A stretch of 64,000 bases of DNA, from NCBI GenBank assembly GCA_001723645.1, contig MDLC01000013.1:1-64000 (forward strand), written 5' to 3'. The position numbers were made by a program, and so were the translations under genes. The DNA is from Candidatus Endobugula sertula (GTDB lineage: Bacteria; Pseudomonadota; Gammaproteobacteria; Pseudomonadales; Cellvibrionaceae). Position 1 is the first letter of the stretch, and each line of letters opens with the position of its first letter. Positions 1 to 9,149 of the stretch are shown piece after piece. Under the pieces are notes generated by a model. It searched no databases, was not told the origin of the DNA, and saw only the letters and a program-made list of their open reading frames with translations.

Positions 1-30
1 GATCACCTTCTGCGATAAGGGCATAAAAGT

Positions 31-76
31 GATCATTTTTAATCGCAGAGACTGATCACGTTTAATCGCAGGGGGT
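31..76. repeat. Imperfect 23-bp tandem duplication
   Basis: Bases 31-48 and 54-71 are an 18-base unit repeated with two mismatches (both begin GATCA and end TTTAATCGCAG), a period of 23 bases. The period is not a multiple of three. The in-frame TGA at 53-55 of the channel-like gene lies at the junction of the two copies. It may be the lesion that broke the 5' part of that gene, but this is inference. Confidence 0.5.
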
Positions 77-88
77 GTTCATCTTGGA

Positions 89-550
89 GTGGAATATGCA
101 AGCTTAACATTGGATATGTTAGACCGTATTAACAGTGAAACCCAACAACCATTTATTATTGCTGAATGTATCTTAGATGATAACCGAGAGCGCTTTCAGC
201 GCCTTGGAGCGAATGCGGTTATTCGCCCAATTCGCACCTACCCTGAGCTCGTTGTACGATCATTATCAGCACCAGGGACAGAACGAGTGCTGGAAAATCT
301 ATTTACTCATGATGGCACATCAACAAAACGTTTTGATATCCAATTGCAACAAATTAGGTGGCAAGATATTGCTTGTAAAATAATAAGTGCAGGTTTGGGT
401 ACACCTTTAGGATTTATCACCATGGATGGGCGGGTCATCACAAATCCAAACCATGACGATGAGGTGAGTACCTATGCGCTACTAATCATGGTTGGCGAAG
501 ACAAAATAGTGTCATCTGATATGATTAGTGTTGTATTAAGCTCACATTAA
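89..550 (+). CDS. C-terminal part of an ion-channel-type protein (RCK/TrkA-N-like region)
   Basis: The readable protein is 153 residues if it starts at the GTG at 89. Its first half looks like the end of an NAD-binding RCK/TrkA-N domain: a helix YASLTLDMLDRIN, a strand FIIAECILDD and then RLGANAVIRP, the usual pattern of regulatory domains on bacterial potassium channels. No membrane segment is present, so the pore part is outside the window or lost. The same frame continues upstream but meets a TGA at 53-55, so the gene may be broken or may be read only from 89. It leads a same-strand cluster with the DUF350 and aminopropyltransferase genes. The channel assignment is by pattern only. Confidence 0.45.
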   Translation: MEYASLTLDMLDRINSETQQPFIIAECILDDNRERFQRLGANAVIRPIRTYPELVVRSLSAPGTERVLENLFTHDGTSTKRFDIQLQQIRWQDIACKIISAGLGTPLGFITMDGRVITNPNHDDEVSTYALLIMVGEDKIVSSDMISVVLSSH

Positions 551-573
551 CTACTTGACTATAAGGATAATCT

Positions 574-1428
574 ATGGACATTGATATCATCTCATTATTT
601 TTCAGTTTTTATAGTGCAGGCAGCTTACTCCTGGCTTACCTGTTAATATTTTTAGTCGCCAATTTTATTTATGATAAAAAAGTGAGTTATGATGTTAAGC
701 AGGAAATTGTAGAAAAAGATAATGGTGCTGTAGCAATCTCCTTAGCCGGTTATCTGGTGGCCATCAGCATAATATTTATTGCTGGAGTCATTGGTCCATC
801 TAAAGGGGTTTTACAGGACCTTTTTATCATCATCCAATACAGCTTACTCGGGATTATTCTTCTCTATGTTGCTCATATCGTTAACGACAAATTGATTTTA
901 AATCAGTTTAACAATGTTAAAGAGTTAGTGAATGATCAAAATACAGGGACTGGAGTTGTTCAAGCGGCATCGTATATTGCATCAGGGCTGATTATTGCTG
1001 GTGCTATTCATGGTGAAGGTGGTGGGATATTGACGACTATAACCTTCTTTGCATTAGGTCAACTGGTTTTGGTTATTTTTTCTAAAATCTATGATCTAAT
1101 TACTAGTTTCAATCTACACGATGAAATAGAAGACGATAATTTTTCTGTAGGTATAGCTTTTTCTGGAACCCTGATTGCTTTGGGTATTATTTTATCAAAA
1201 GCTTCCGCTGGAAATTTTATCAGCTGGCAACATAATATCTCGGTATTTGTCCTCAATGCAGTTATTGCTTTTATCTTGCTTCCTGTTTTTAGAGTTATCA
1301 TCGATAAATTAATTATTGTAGGTAATGATCTCAATATAGAAATTGCTAGAGATAAAAATACTGGCGCAGGTGTTTTAGAGTTTTCTGCTACTATTGGTTT
1401 TGCTGCGGTGTTGTTTTTTGTCATTTAA
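574..1428 (+). CDS. DUF350 family inner-membrane protein
   Basis: This is a 284-residue, very hydrophobic protein with about eight predicted membrane helices arranged as two similar halves (roughly residues 10-145 and 150-284). Each half carries a helix followed by a short polar segment with Asn-Thr-Gly (DQNTGTGV and DKNTGAGV) and a similar glycine/alanine helix. This internal duplication is typical of DUF350 (YjfL-like) proteins, whose molecular function is unknown. An AAGGA ribosome site lies about 7 bases before the ATG. It sits 23 bases after the channel-like gene and 16 before the next gene, so it is probably in one operon with the membrane aminopropyltransferase. Confidence 0.8.
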   Translation: MDIDIISLFFSFYSAGSLLLAYLLIFLVANFIYDKKVSYDVKQEIVEKDNGAVAISLAGYLVAISIIFIAGVIGPSKGVLQDLFIIIQYSLLGIILLYVAHIVNDKLILNQFNNVKELVNDQNTGTGVVQAASYIASGLIIAGAIHGEGGGILTTITFFALGQLVLVIFSKIYDLITSFNLHDEIEDDNFSVGIAFSGTLIALGIILSKASAGNFISWQHNISVFVLNAVIAFILLPVFRVIIDKLIIVGNDLNIEIARDKNTGAGVLEFSATIGFAAVLFFVI

Positions 1429-1444
1429 AAAATAGGGAAAAATA

Positions 1445-2224
1445 ATGAAGCTGAAATTAGAATATATATTAGGTGGCTTTGGTATAGGCTGCTTGCTTTT
1501 TGCATTGATATTTTCAGGTGCCTCCAGCAATGAAAAAGCTTTGGTATTACCTGGAAGCGGAGGAATCTTTAGCCCTATTACGGTAAAAAAGAACAATACT
1601 GTTTACGGCATTACGATTAATAATGATGTGCCTCTCAATGCATGGAGCAATATCAGCGTTGACGTTCTCGACAATCAGAAACAATTGCTCTTTAATTTTT
1701 CTGATGGCATGTGGCATGAAAGCGGCTATGACTCTGATGGCCGTTGGACTGAATCAAAAAACCAGTTTACCATGGACATCACCTTTCAAAAAGCGGGTCA
1801 GTATTATCTGAGAGTCTCCGCAGAAAGAAATGATGGTGTAGGACAAAATATTCAGATTAGTGTGGCAAGAAAGTCAGGGAGTCATATCCCCTTTTTAATA
1901 TTGGGGATTATCTCCCTGGTATGCGCTGCTATTTTGTTTTATCTCTATAGAGCAGCAGACCCTAAAACAGGAGAGCCATTAATACCCAAGCAAAGCCTTA
2001 AGCGTTCAGTTGTCTTTACGATTATCGGTGTACTTGCTTTATTTTTTATTATAGCCTTGTTTGCTAGTACGCGAGGATATGGTTATATGGGCTACTATGG
2101 ATATCATCATGGCCCTTCTTTTTTTTATTGGGGTGGTCCTAGAATCTATAATAGCAGGAGCTATAGAGGTGGAAGTATTGGAGGCTTTAGGCATCGTGGT
2201 GGTGGGTTCGGTGGTGGTAAATAA
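1445..2224 (+). CDS. Membrane protein with glycine-rich C-terminus, unknown function
   Basis: The 259-residue protein has an N-terminal membrane helix (about 8-27), a periplasmic beta-rich domain (about 30-142), two more helices (about 148-168 and 187-208) and a tail rich in Gly, Tyr, His and Arg (about 210-259, ending GGGFGGGK). The tail is low-complexity and resembles tails of other small envelope proteins. I do not recognise the extracellular domain. Its place between a DUF350 protein and a membrane-bound aminopropyltransferase suggests a shared envelope role. The next gene starts 12 bases after the stop. Confidence 0.65.
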   Translation: MKLKLEYILGGFGIGCLLFALIFSGASSNEKALVLPGSGGIFSPITVKKNNTVYGITINNDVPLNAWSNISVDVLDNQKQLLFNFSDGMWHESGYDSDGRWTESKNQFTMDITFQKAGQYYLRVSAERNDGVGQNIQISVARKSGSHIPFLILGIISLVCAAILFYLYRAADPKTGEPLIPKQSLKRSVVFTIIGVLALFFIIALFASTRGYGYMGYYGYHHGPSFFYWGGPRIYNSRSYRGGSIGGFRHRGGGFGGGK

Positions 2225-2236
2225 TGGTTTCTATGC

Positions 2237-3757
2237 GTGAAGGATAAAGAAACGAAAATACTGATTTTATCGGTATTTATTGCAGGTTTGTGTTCGATTA
2301 TTTACGAGCTGTTAATTGCAACCGCCTCGTCTTATTTTTTAGGTGATAGCATCAAGCAGTTTTCTATCACTATCGGTTTTTATATGGCCGCGATGGGAGT
2401 TGGCTCCTATCTTTCCAGATTAATATCTGACGACGACTTACTGCTTAAGTTTATTCGCTTCGAATTATTACTAGGTTTAATCGGCGGCTTTAGCGTCCCA
2501 TTGCTCTATACCGCTTTTGCTTATACCGACTATTTTCAAACTAGCTCTATCATACTGACGATATGTATTGGTGTATTAATTGGCTTAGAGATTCCATTTT
2601 TGAGCCGCTTATTGGAAAAACATTATTCACTAAAAGTGAATATTTCCTATGTTTTATCAGTTGGTTATTTTGGTGCTTTAATCGCCACACTGATTTTTCC
2701 CTTTTTATTATTACCTTTGCTCGGCACCTTTAAAACCAGTGTTTTTTTTGGTTTGATTAATATGACCATAGCCATTATTCTACTGTGGTGCTTTTCTGAT
2801 ATGATCAGTCTGTCTAAAAAGAAACTATTATGGATACATACTTTTTTGGTAATATTACTGTTAGGTGGGGTATTCTTGTTATCCAATACATTATTAGAAC
2901 AATGGGGTAATAATTTATATAACGATAGAATTGTCTTTTCTAAAGAAACACATTATCAAAATGTCGTAATCACTAAAGACAAAGATGATGTTCGTTTATA
3001 TTTGAATGGTCATTTACAGTTTTCTTCCTCAGATGAGTACCGTTATCACGAATCTCTGGTGCATGTGCCTCTTGGTTTTTTATCAAATCCTGAGTCTATT
3101 TTAATTTTGGGCGGGGGTGATGGTTTAGGTGTTCGTGAAGTATTAAAATACTCGTCTGTTAAACATATTACCCTGGTTGATTTGGATCCGGAAATTTCTC
3201 ATCTGGCCCAAAATAATCATCATTTGTTAAATCTTAACCTTAACAGTTTGGCTCATCCAAAGGTTCACGTTGTCAACGCAGACGCTTACCAGTTTTTACT
3301 GAAAAACCGCACTCAATATGACGCTATTGTGATAGACTTGCCTGACCCTAATAATACTTCATTAGCAAGGCTGTACAGCACAGAGTTTTATAAACTCGTT
3401 GGTATAAATCTAAAGCCTAACGGTTTATTTGTTACTCAGGCAAGCAGTCCATTTTATGCGCGGAAAGCGTATTGGACAACTTACGCAACCATTCAATCAG
3501 CAGGATTTGATTTTACGCTCCCCTATCATGTTAATGTCCCGTCTTTTGGAGAATGGGGGTTTATTATAGGCAGTTATCGTTCACGTAAATCTGTGCAGTG
3601 GTCGTTGACAGTCGAAACGAAATTTTTAGATGAGGGTATTGTGGACAGAGCGTGGGTTTTCGGTAAAGATATCGCTTATAGAAAATTAACCCCAAGCTCT
3701 ATCGATCACCCCAAAGTGTTAGAACATTACTTGAAAGGCTGGATGTATTGGAATTAA
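2237..3757 (+). CDS. Membrane-anchored polyamine aminopropyltransferase (spermidine-synthase-like)
   Basis: The protein has 506 residues. About seven membrane helices fill residues 1-215; the rest is a spermidine-synthase fold. The C-terminal domain shows the nucleotide-binding motif LILGGGDGLGVRE, the acidic strand end TLVDLDPE and the loop VIDLPDPN, which occupies the place of the catalytic DxxDP region. The family transfers an aminopropyl group from decarboxylated S-adenosylmethionine, but the physiological acceptor of membrane-fused members is not established. Start is GTG. speD, which makes the donor, is 560 bases downstream on the other strand, supporting a polyamine role. The gene follows its neighbour by 12 bases and precedes the rhomboid gene by 4. 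Confidence 0.8.
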   Translation: MKDKETKILILSVFIAGLCSIIYELLIATASSYFLGDSIKQFSITIGFYMAAMGVGSYLSRLISDDDLLLKFIRFELLLGLIGGFSVPLLYTAFAYTDYFQTSSIILTICIGVLIGLEIPFLSRLLEKHYSLKVNISYVLSVGYFGALIATLIFPFLLLPLLGTFKTSVFFGLINMTIAIILLWCFSDMISLSKKKLLWIHTFLVILLLGGVFLLSNTLLEQWGNNLYNDRIVFSKETHYQNVVITKDKDDVRLYLNGHLQFSSSDEYRYHESLVHVPLGFLSNPESILILGGGDGLGVREVLKYSSVKHITLVDLDPEISHLAQNNHHLLNLNLNSLAHPKVHVVNADAYQFLLKNRTQYDAIVIDLPDPNNTSLARLYSTEFYKLVGINLKPNGLFVTQASSPFYARKAYWTTYATIQSAGFDFTLPYHVNVPSFGEWGFIIGSYRSRKSVQWSLTVETKFLDEGIVDRAWVFGKDIAYRKLTPSSIDHPKVLEHYLKGWMYWN

Positions 3758-3761
3758 CTAC

Positions 3762-4322
3762 ATGCTGAACGATATTAAAGCTTCAAAAAGTCGTTTTTAT
3801 AGCGCAACTTGTTTTCTGTGTTTTATTTGGGGAGTCTCTATTTTGGGATTAGTCGGACTATTACCCGATGTTTTCCCTAAATTACTACCTAGGCATGTTT
3901 CAGGTATTCTTGGAATATTGACTATGCCCTTGTTGCATGGCAGTTTAATTCACTTAATGTCCAACACGCTCCCATTTATTATTTTTTCTCTCTTGATTTC
4001 ATTAAGGGGTAATAGCTACTACATTAAAGTCAGCGTATTGATTCTCTTAATAACAGGTGCTTTGCTTTGGTTATTTGGGCGAAGTAGCTTTCATATTGGT
4101 GCCAGTGGTTTAGTATTTGGTTATTTTGGGTTTTTATTAGTTCGTATGTTTTACTCTCCCAGTATTTCTACTATTGCCATATCATTAGGGGTATTTATTA
4201 TTTATGGTGGAATGATATGGGGAGTATTGCCCCAAAGAAGTTATGTTTCCTGGGAAGGCCATTTATTTGGGATGATTGCAGGAGTGATTGTTGCAAAGGC
4301 GATGGGAACTAAAAAAAATTAG
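3762..4322 (+). CDS. Rhomboid family intramembrane serine protease
   Basis: This 186-residue protein has six hydrophobic segments. The membrane dyad of rhomboid proteases is visible: the serine in HIGASGLVFG and the histidine in WEGHLFGMIAG. An HxxxN-type motif (LLHGSLIHLMSNT) in an early helix is also typical. It would cleave single-pass membrane proteins inside the bilayer; the substrate is unknown. It is probably co-transcribed with the aminopropyltransferase (4-base gap). Its last four bases overlap the end of speD on the opposite strand. Confidence 0.85.
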   Translation: MLNDIKASKSRFYSATCFLCFIWGVSILGLVGLLPDVFPKLLPRHVSGILGILTMPLLHGSLIHLMSNTLPFIIFSLLISLRGNSYYIKVSVLILLITGALLWLFGRSSFHIGASGLVFGYFGFLLVRMFYSPSISTIAISLGVFIIYGGMIWGVLPQRSYVSWEGHLFGMIAGVIVAKAMGTKKN

Positions 4323-4726
4323 TTTTTCATGGCATGTCTGTGGTATCGCAGAGACATGGCGGTATCGGTAAGTGACTGTCCCCGATCTACACAGATGACT
4401 TCCGTCCTTCCTGCGATCAACCCGGACTGAATAATGTCCAATGCCTTTTCTGGTATCCCCTTTCCACAGGTGTAGAAATCGACCGAAGCGTACCCATACT
4501 CAGGCCAGGTATGGATAGATAGGTGAGATTCTTCAATAATGACGACTCCAGTCACCCCTTGAGGAAAGTATTTGTGGAAAACCGATTGCACAATAGTGAC
4601 ATTGGCTGCTTTTGCGGCTTGAATGAGTAAAGTCTCTATTTTAGTTTGGTCTTGTAAGGTTGTTTTATGACAATCAAATAGTTCTATTAATAGATGTTTG
4701 CTTTTTGTATCCATGATTTTACCCAT
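4319..4726 (-). CDS. speD: S-adenosylmethionine decarboxylase proenzyme (short, Thermotoga/Bacillus type)
   Basis: The 135-residue proenzyme is of the small dimeric class. The sequence EESHLSIHTWPEYGYA holds the self-cleavage site; Ser67 would become the pyruvoyl group. The catalytic Cys is in VDFYTCGKG. Decarboxylated AdoMet is the aminopropyl donor for spermidine synthesis, which fits the aminopropyltransferase gene nearby. An AAGGA site lies just before the ATG at 4726; a second ATG at 4714 is less likely. It starts 7 bases after cvfB ends on the same strand, so the two are probably co-transcribed. The long gammaproteobacterial SpeD of E. coli is a different class. Confidence 0.93.
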   Translation of the reverse strand: MGKIMDTKSKHLLIELFDCHKTTLQDQTKIETLLIQAAKAANVTIVQSVFHKYFPQGVTGVVIIEESHLSIHTWPEYGYASVDFYTCGKGIPEKALDIIQSGLIAGRTEVICVDRGQSLTDTAMSLRYHRHAMKN

Positions 4727-4733
4727 TGATTCC

Positions 4734-5576
4734 TTAATCCACTAGCTCAATAAACTCTGCTTCGATATTAATTAAGCGTTGTTTATATAAACGACCTAAT
4801 GCACGTTTAAAATTTTTTTTGCTGACATTAAACATACGGAAAATAACTTCTGGAGAACTTTTATCTGACAAGCCCATACGACCATTAGACTGTTGCAGAG
4901 CTTTTAAAATACGCATCTCCAGTTGGTCACGAGTTTGTTTATCTAAAGTATGAATACTAAGGTCAACTTTCCCGTCGTATCGAATTCCCTTTACCCAGCC
5001 TTTTATTTTAGAACCAAAGGATAAGGGGTGGGATAAATCACTATGATAAATTAAACCCAGTTGGCGATCGTTAATGACTGCTTTAAATCCTAGGTCAGAT
5101 TTAGCAGCAATTAATAAATCCACTGCATCACCTATCTGTAAATAATCATGATTTTCTTCTAAATAATGATGTAGCTTGGTGCTGGCAACGACTCGGCCAC
5201 TATCGGGGTTTATATGCACATAAACCACATAAGAGCTCCCTTCTTTAACGGGATACGCCTGTTCGGAATAAGGCAACAATAAGTTTTTAGGTACCCCCCA
5301 ATCCAGAAATGCACCATGCTGACTGGTTGTCAGAACCTTTAAATAAGCGCATTGCCCGACCTCGACACAAGGGGTCTTACTTGTCGCTACCACCTTATTG
5401 GCAGCATCCTGATAAATAAATGCCTTCACTTCACTGCCTTTTCGCAGGTTTCTTGGTGCTTCACGTAAAAATAAAGCACCATATTCTTTACCATCAACAA
5501 ATACACCTTTAGAGCTAACCTCGGTAACCACCATGATATTTGTTTGGTCAATTCTAGGCATAATAACAGGGTCCAA
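4734..5576 (-). CDS. cvfB: CvfB/YitL-like S1-domain RNA-binding protein
   Basis: This is about 280 residues. Successive beta-barrel domains resembling S1 folds (for example TTSQHGAFLDWGVPKNLLLP, with the conserved GAFLDWG pattern) are followed by a C-terminal winged-helix (about residues 225-275, MFNVSKKNFKRALGRLYK). This is the architecture of CvfB/YitL proteins, which bind RNA and influence virulence or ribosome-related functions in Gram-positives; the role in Gram-negatives is little known. The start is uncertain: a TTG at 5576 or an ATG at 5561, five codons in; neither has a clear ribosome site. It lies just upstream of speD. Confidence 0.85.
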   Translation of the reverse strand: MDPVIMPRIDQTNIMVVTEVSSKGVFVDGKEYGALFLREAPRNLRKGSEVKAFIYQDAANKVVATSKTPCVEVGQCAYLKVLTTSQHGAFLDWGVPKNLLLPYSEQAYPVKEGSSYVVYVHINPDSGRVVASTKLHHYLEENHDYLQIGDAVDLLIAAKSDLGFKAVINDRQLGLIYHSDLSHPLSFGSKIKGWVKGIRYDGKVDLSIHTLDKQTRDQLEMRILKALQQSNGRMGLSDKSSPEVIFRMFNVSKKNFKRALGRLYKQRLINIEAEFIELVD

Positions 5577-5788
5577 TAAAAGTAAACAATCTGTCAGGGT
5601 ACAGCAGAATAACAGGGTATGCTATAGTGCTAAACAGCTTTATTCAGTGAAACATCTACCAATAAATATTTGGCACTATTCATTGAGTCAAACTTTTTGT
5701 TACATTCACAGAATGATTTAATCTAAAAGTAAGACAAGGAATTCTCTTATAATTGCAACACTTGAAAATCAAATCTAATGAGAACATC

Positions 5789-6427
5789 ATGACTGAACAA
5801 CCTAATCTTGCGGATATCAATCAGACATTAAAGCAACAATCTCCGGAAAGTATTATTCAATGGGCCCTGGAACAGCAGCAAAAAACAATTGTGACGACTA
5901 ATTTTGGTCCCCACGAAGCTGCCATACTCCATATGGTTAGCCAACATTGCCCTGATATACCCGTTGTTTGCATTGATCATGGTTATAATACAGAGGCGAC
6001 TTACCGTTTTGCCGAAGAATTAACTCAGCGTCTATTACTTAATATGCACTACTACACACCTAAAGTGACCGCAAAACGACGTATGGTGGTCTACGACGGT
6101 TTTCCGGGTATTGACGACGAGCAGGCGCACGACGTATTTACACGGGAAGTTAAGCTGGAGCCTTTCCATAGAGCAATGTTAGAGCTAAAGCCAGATATTT
6201 GGTTAACGGCTATACGTAAGGATCAAACTGCATTTAGAGGTTCTTTGGATATTGTGACAAAAGATAGCAATATTGGTGCTCTTAAAGTAGCCCCCTTATT
6301 TTATTGGAGTGAATCTGAAGTAGAAGACTACCTAAAAAAGCATGATTTACCCATAGAGAGGGATTATTTTGATCCTACCAAGGTATTGACTCACAGAGAA
6401 TGTGGACTCCATTTGGGAAAAACCTGA
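5789..6427 (+). CDS. cysH: Phosphoadenylyl-sulfate (PAPS) reductase
   Basis: This is a thioredoxin-dependent reductase giving sulfite in assimilatory sulfate reduction. About 212 residues, shorter than E. coli CysH (244). The PP-loop-like region TTNFGPHEAA, the dyad DHGYN, and the C-terminal active-site motif ECGLH are present. The extra Cys pairs that bind the 4Fe-4S cluster of APS reductases are absent, so PAPS is the likelier substrate. The ATG at 5789 is chosen because AATGAGAAC lies just upstream; an in-frame TTG at 5753 has no such support. It converges on cysN. Confidence 0.9.
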   Translation: MTEQPNLADINQTLKQQSPESIIQWALEQQQKTIVTTNFGPHEAAILHMVSQHCPDIPVVCIDHGYNTEATYRFAEELTQRLLLNMHYYTPKVTAKRRMVVYDGFPGIDDEQAHDVFTREVKLEPFHRAMLELKPDIWLTAIRKDQTAFRGSLDIVTKDSNIGALKVAPLFYWSESEVEDYLKKHDLPIERDYFDPTKVLTHRECGLHLGKT

Positions 6428-6448
6428 TCAGTCCTTTTATCAGGTTTT
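6420..6448. terminator. Intrinsic terminator at the end of cysH
   Basis: A perfect 9-bp stem (AAACCTGAT with ATCAGGTTT) surrounds a 10-base loop and is followed by TTAAAT. The left arm overlaps the cysH stop codon. The short T tract is weak, but the stem position directly at the gene end supports a terminator. Confidence 0.65.
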
Positions 6449-6559
6449 AAATCCCTTCATAAGCTTTTTTCTCGTTATTAATAAGTTGTACTGTAGACTT
6501 TGCACGGTTCTTTAGTGCGGTTTTATTGGCCTATTGGTAATAGATATGCTATTACATAC

Positions 6560-7999
6560 TTATAGATAACGAGTAAATTTCTTGACCAGAGCAGCCACCT
6601 CTTGATCCGATCCAATATCTGTAAAATGATGCTTAATTAACTTCGTCAGATCAGCTTCAAAAGCTTCGGTATCAACACTTTGCGCAACGGAATCCAAAGC
6701 ATCAACCACCATTCCAGCACCTACAGTCACATTTGTTAATCGATCAATAATGATAAAAGCCCCTGTGGCGCGATTACGATCATAATTATCAATAACAACT
6801 GGCTGGTTTAATGCTACATGTACTAAGGCAATATCATTGAGGTCAATTGTATCAGTGGGCAAATGTTCTTGGGTATTAACATCAACACGGTGAATAATGT
6901 TCTTTATATGACCACTCGTTAAACGGCTGGAAAATTTAAAAAAGAATGGCTTTTGTTGTTCTAAAACCGACTCTGACATCCAGACAATATGTGCTCTTAA
7001 ATGATTCGTTGGTTGCAGCATTTCATCTGCTTTAACGATCATATCGCCTCTGCTCACGTCGATCTCATCTTCCAGGATTAACGTTATGGCTTGATCCACA
7101 AAGCCACAAGGCATATCTCCATCATGATTGACGACCCGTTTTATCTTACTGGTTTTACCTGAAGGCAATACGCGTACTTCATCCCCAACATTAACTACTC
7201 CAGAGGCAACCGTACCACAAAAGCCTCGAAAGTCGAGATTGGGCCGATTGACATATTGAACAGGAAAACGAAAGTCCTGCCGGTTTTTATCCGCGGATAT
7301 TTCTACGGTTTCTAGTATTTCCATGAGTGTTGAGCCACTATACCAAGGGCTTTTTTTACTAGGCTCAACAATATTATCGCCATTCAAGGCAGAGATCGGA
7401 ATAAAATATAAATCACTACTAATGTTAAGGTTTTCAACAAACTCTAAATAATCATTCCTGATCTTCTTGAATATCTCCTCATCGAAACTCACTAAATCCA
7501 TTTTATTAATAGCGACAACAATATGCTTAATCCCTAGTAGTGATGCAATGTAAGTATGCCGTCGTGTTTGTGTTTGCGCGCCATAACGGGCATCAATTAA
7601 AATAACGGCCAGATCACACGTTGAGGCCCCGGTCGCCATATTACGGGTATATTGTTCATGTCCCGGTGTATCAGCAATAATAAATTTTCTTTTTGCCGTA
7701 GAAAAATAGCGATAAGCTACATCGATAGTAATTCCTTGCTCACGTTCAGCTTGCAAACCATCCACTAAAAGCGCTAGGTCGACTTCGCCTTCGGTGGTCC
7801 CGTGTTTACTGGAAGCGGACTTAACAGCAGCTAATTGATCCTCGTAGATCATTTTCGAATCGTGTAACAAACGGCCAATCAACGTGCTTTTACCATCATC
7901 AACACTACCGCAGGTCAAAAAGCGTAACAACTCTTTTTGTTCATGCTGATTAAGGTATGCTTCAATATCCTGAGCTATGAGTTCTGATTGATGTGACAT
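6560..7999 (-). CDS. cysN: Sulfate adenylyltransferase subunit 1 (GTPase)
   Basis: This is the GTPase partner of CysD in ATP sulfurylase, which makes APS from sulfate and ATP. 479 residues, close to E. coli CysN. Elongation-factor-type motifs are present in order: G1 GSVDDGKST (about 32), G3 DTPGHEQ (about 111), G4 NKMD (about 166), then beta-barrel domains. There is no C-terminal APS kinase domain, unlike the CysNC fusion of Pseudomonas. Its ATG overlaps the cysD stop by one base (TAATG), indicating translational coupling. A separate cysC is needed for PAPS formation and is not in this window. Confidence 0.97.
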   Translation of the reverse strand: MSHQSELIAQDIEAYLNQHEQKELLRFLTCGSVDDGKSTLIGRLLHDSKMIYEDQLAAVKSASSKHGTTEGEVDLALLVDGLQAEREQGITIDVAYRYFSTAKRKFIIADTPGHEQYTRNMATGASTCDLAVILIDARYGAQTQTRRHTYIASLLGIKHIVVAINKMDLVSFDEEIFKKIRNDYLEFVENLNISSDLYFIPISALNGDNIVEPSKKSPWYSGSTLMEILETVEISADKNRQDFRFPVQYVNRPNLDFRGFCGTVASGVVNVGDEVRVLPSGKTSKIKRVVNHDGDMPCGFVDQAITLILEDEIDVSRGDMIVKADEMLQPTNHLRAHIVWMSESVLEQQKPFFFKFSSRLTSGHIKNIIHRVDVNTQEHLPTDTIDLNDIALVHVALNQPVVIDNYDRNRATGAFIIIDRLTNVTVGAGMVVDALDSVAQSVDTEAFEADLTKLIKHHFTDIGSDQEVAALVKKFTRYL

Positions 8000-8910
8000 T
8001 AAAAATAACCCTCGCGTTTCTTCTTCTCCATAGAGCCTGTACTATCATTATCGATCACACGCCCTTGTCGCTCAGAGGTAGTGGTTAATAACATTTCCTG
8101 AATAATTTCCGGTAATGTCGTGGCCTCTGATTCAACAGCCCCCGTTAGAGGGTAACAACCTAAGGTACGGAAACGTACCATTTTTTCTTCAGGTGTTTCA
8201 CTTTCTTTCAGTGGCATTCTATCATCATCAACCATCACCAAGACACCATCACGCTCAATAACCGGGTGTTTAGCCGCTTTATATAAAGGCACGATGGGAA
8301 TGTCTTCTTTATGGATATACTGCCATATATCCAATTCAGTCCAGTTTGACAAAGGAAATACTCGAATACTTTCTCCTCGATCAATGTGGCTGTTGTACAG
8401 ATTCCATAACTCAGGGCGTTGATTTTTAGGGTCCCATTGATGGTGTTTATCACGGAAAGAATAAACTCTCTCCTTGGCTCGAGACTTTTCCTCATCACGT
8501 CTCGCTCCGCCAAAAGCAGCGTCAAAACTGTATTTATCCAGTGCTTGCTTTAATGCCTGGGTTTTCATCACATCGGTATGTTTAGCACTGCCATGAGTAA
8601 AAGGGCCAATACCCTGATTAACGCCGTCTTGATTAATATAAACAATTAAGTCCAGACCCAGTTTACGTGCTTGTTCATCACGAAACTTAACCATATCCTT
8701 AAACTTCCAGGTTGTATCCACATGTAATAGAGGGAAAGGCAACTTACCCGGAGCGAAAGCTTTCATGGCAAGGTGCAACATAACCGCTGAATCTTTACCA
8801 ATAGAATACAACATAACGGGGTTATCGAATTCTGCAGCGACCTCACGAATGATATAAATGCTTTCTGCTTCTAACTGTTGCAGATGCGTTAACGTATGTT
8901 TAATACCCAT
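7999..8910 (-). CDS. cysD: Sulfate adenylyltransferase subunit 2
   Basis: This is the catalytic subunit of ATP sulfurylase, working with CysN. 303 residues, the normal length. The N-type ATP pyrophosphatase PP-loop [10 protein letters not shown] (about residue 37) and the family segment [16 protein letters not shown] are visible, and the C-terminus ends EKKKREGYF as in other CysD proteins. It is the first gene of cysDN on the minus strand; about 240 bases upstream of it carry no gene and presumably its promoter. Confidence 0.97.
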   Translation of the reverse strand: MGIKHTLTHLQQLEAESIYIIREVAAEFDNPVMLYSIGKDSAVMLHLAMKAFAPGKLPFPLLHVDTTWKFKDMVKFRDEQARKLGLDLIVYINQDGVNQGIGPFTHGSAKHTDVMKTQALKQALDKYSFDAAFGGARRDEEKSRAKERVYSFRDKHHQWDPKNQRPELWNLYNSHIDRGESIRVFPLSNWTELDIWQYIHKEDIPIVPLYKAAKHPVIERDGVLVMVDDDRMPLKESETPEEKMVRFRTLGCYPLTGAVESEATTLPEIIQEMLLTTTSERQGRVIDNDSTGSMEKKKREGYF

Positions 8911-9149
8911 ATTATCAATAACTCACGTAAAATATTTAAGGACAGCAGTATAAAGAAGCCGGCTAAGAATTTTAAACAACTTGTTCTTCTATACTTATTA
9001 CTGTTTATTCATAGGTATGGATAAACAGCACTCCCCCCCTCTTTAAGTGCTTTATGAAGGTTTAAAGGTCATGCCGAATAGTCGTTATAACTGTATGGAA
9101 AGTACTTATGCTTTTTGGTTGATATTGGCCTGCTGGGTATTTTAATGAT

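Noticed and set aside
1089-1424. 111-codon minus-strand ORF
   Set aside because: Lies wholly within the DUF350 gene in antisense; low-complexity shadow.
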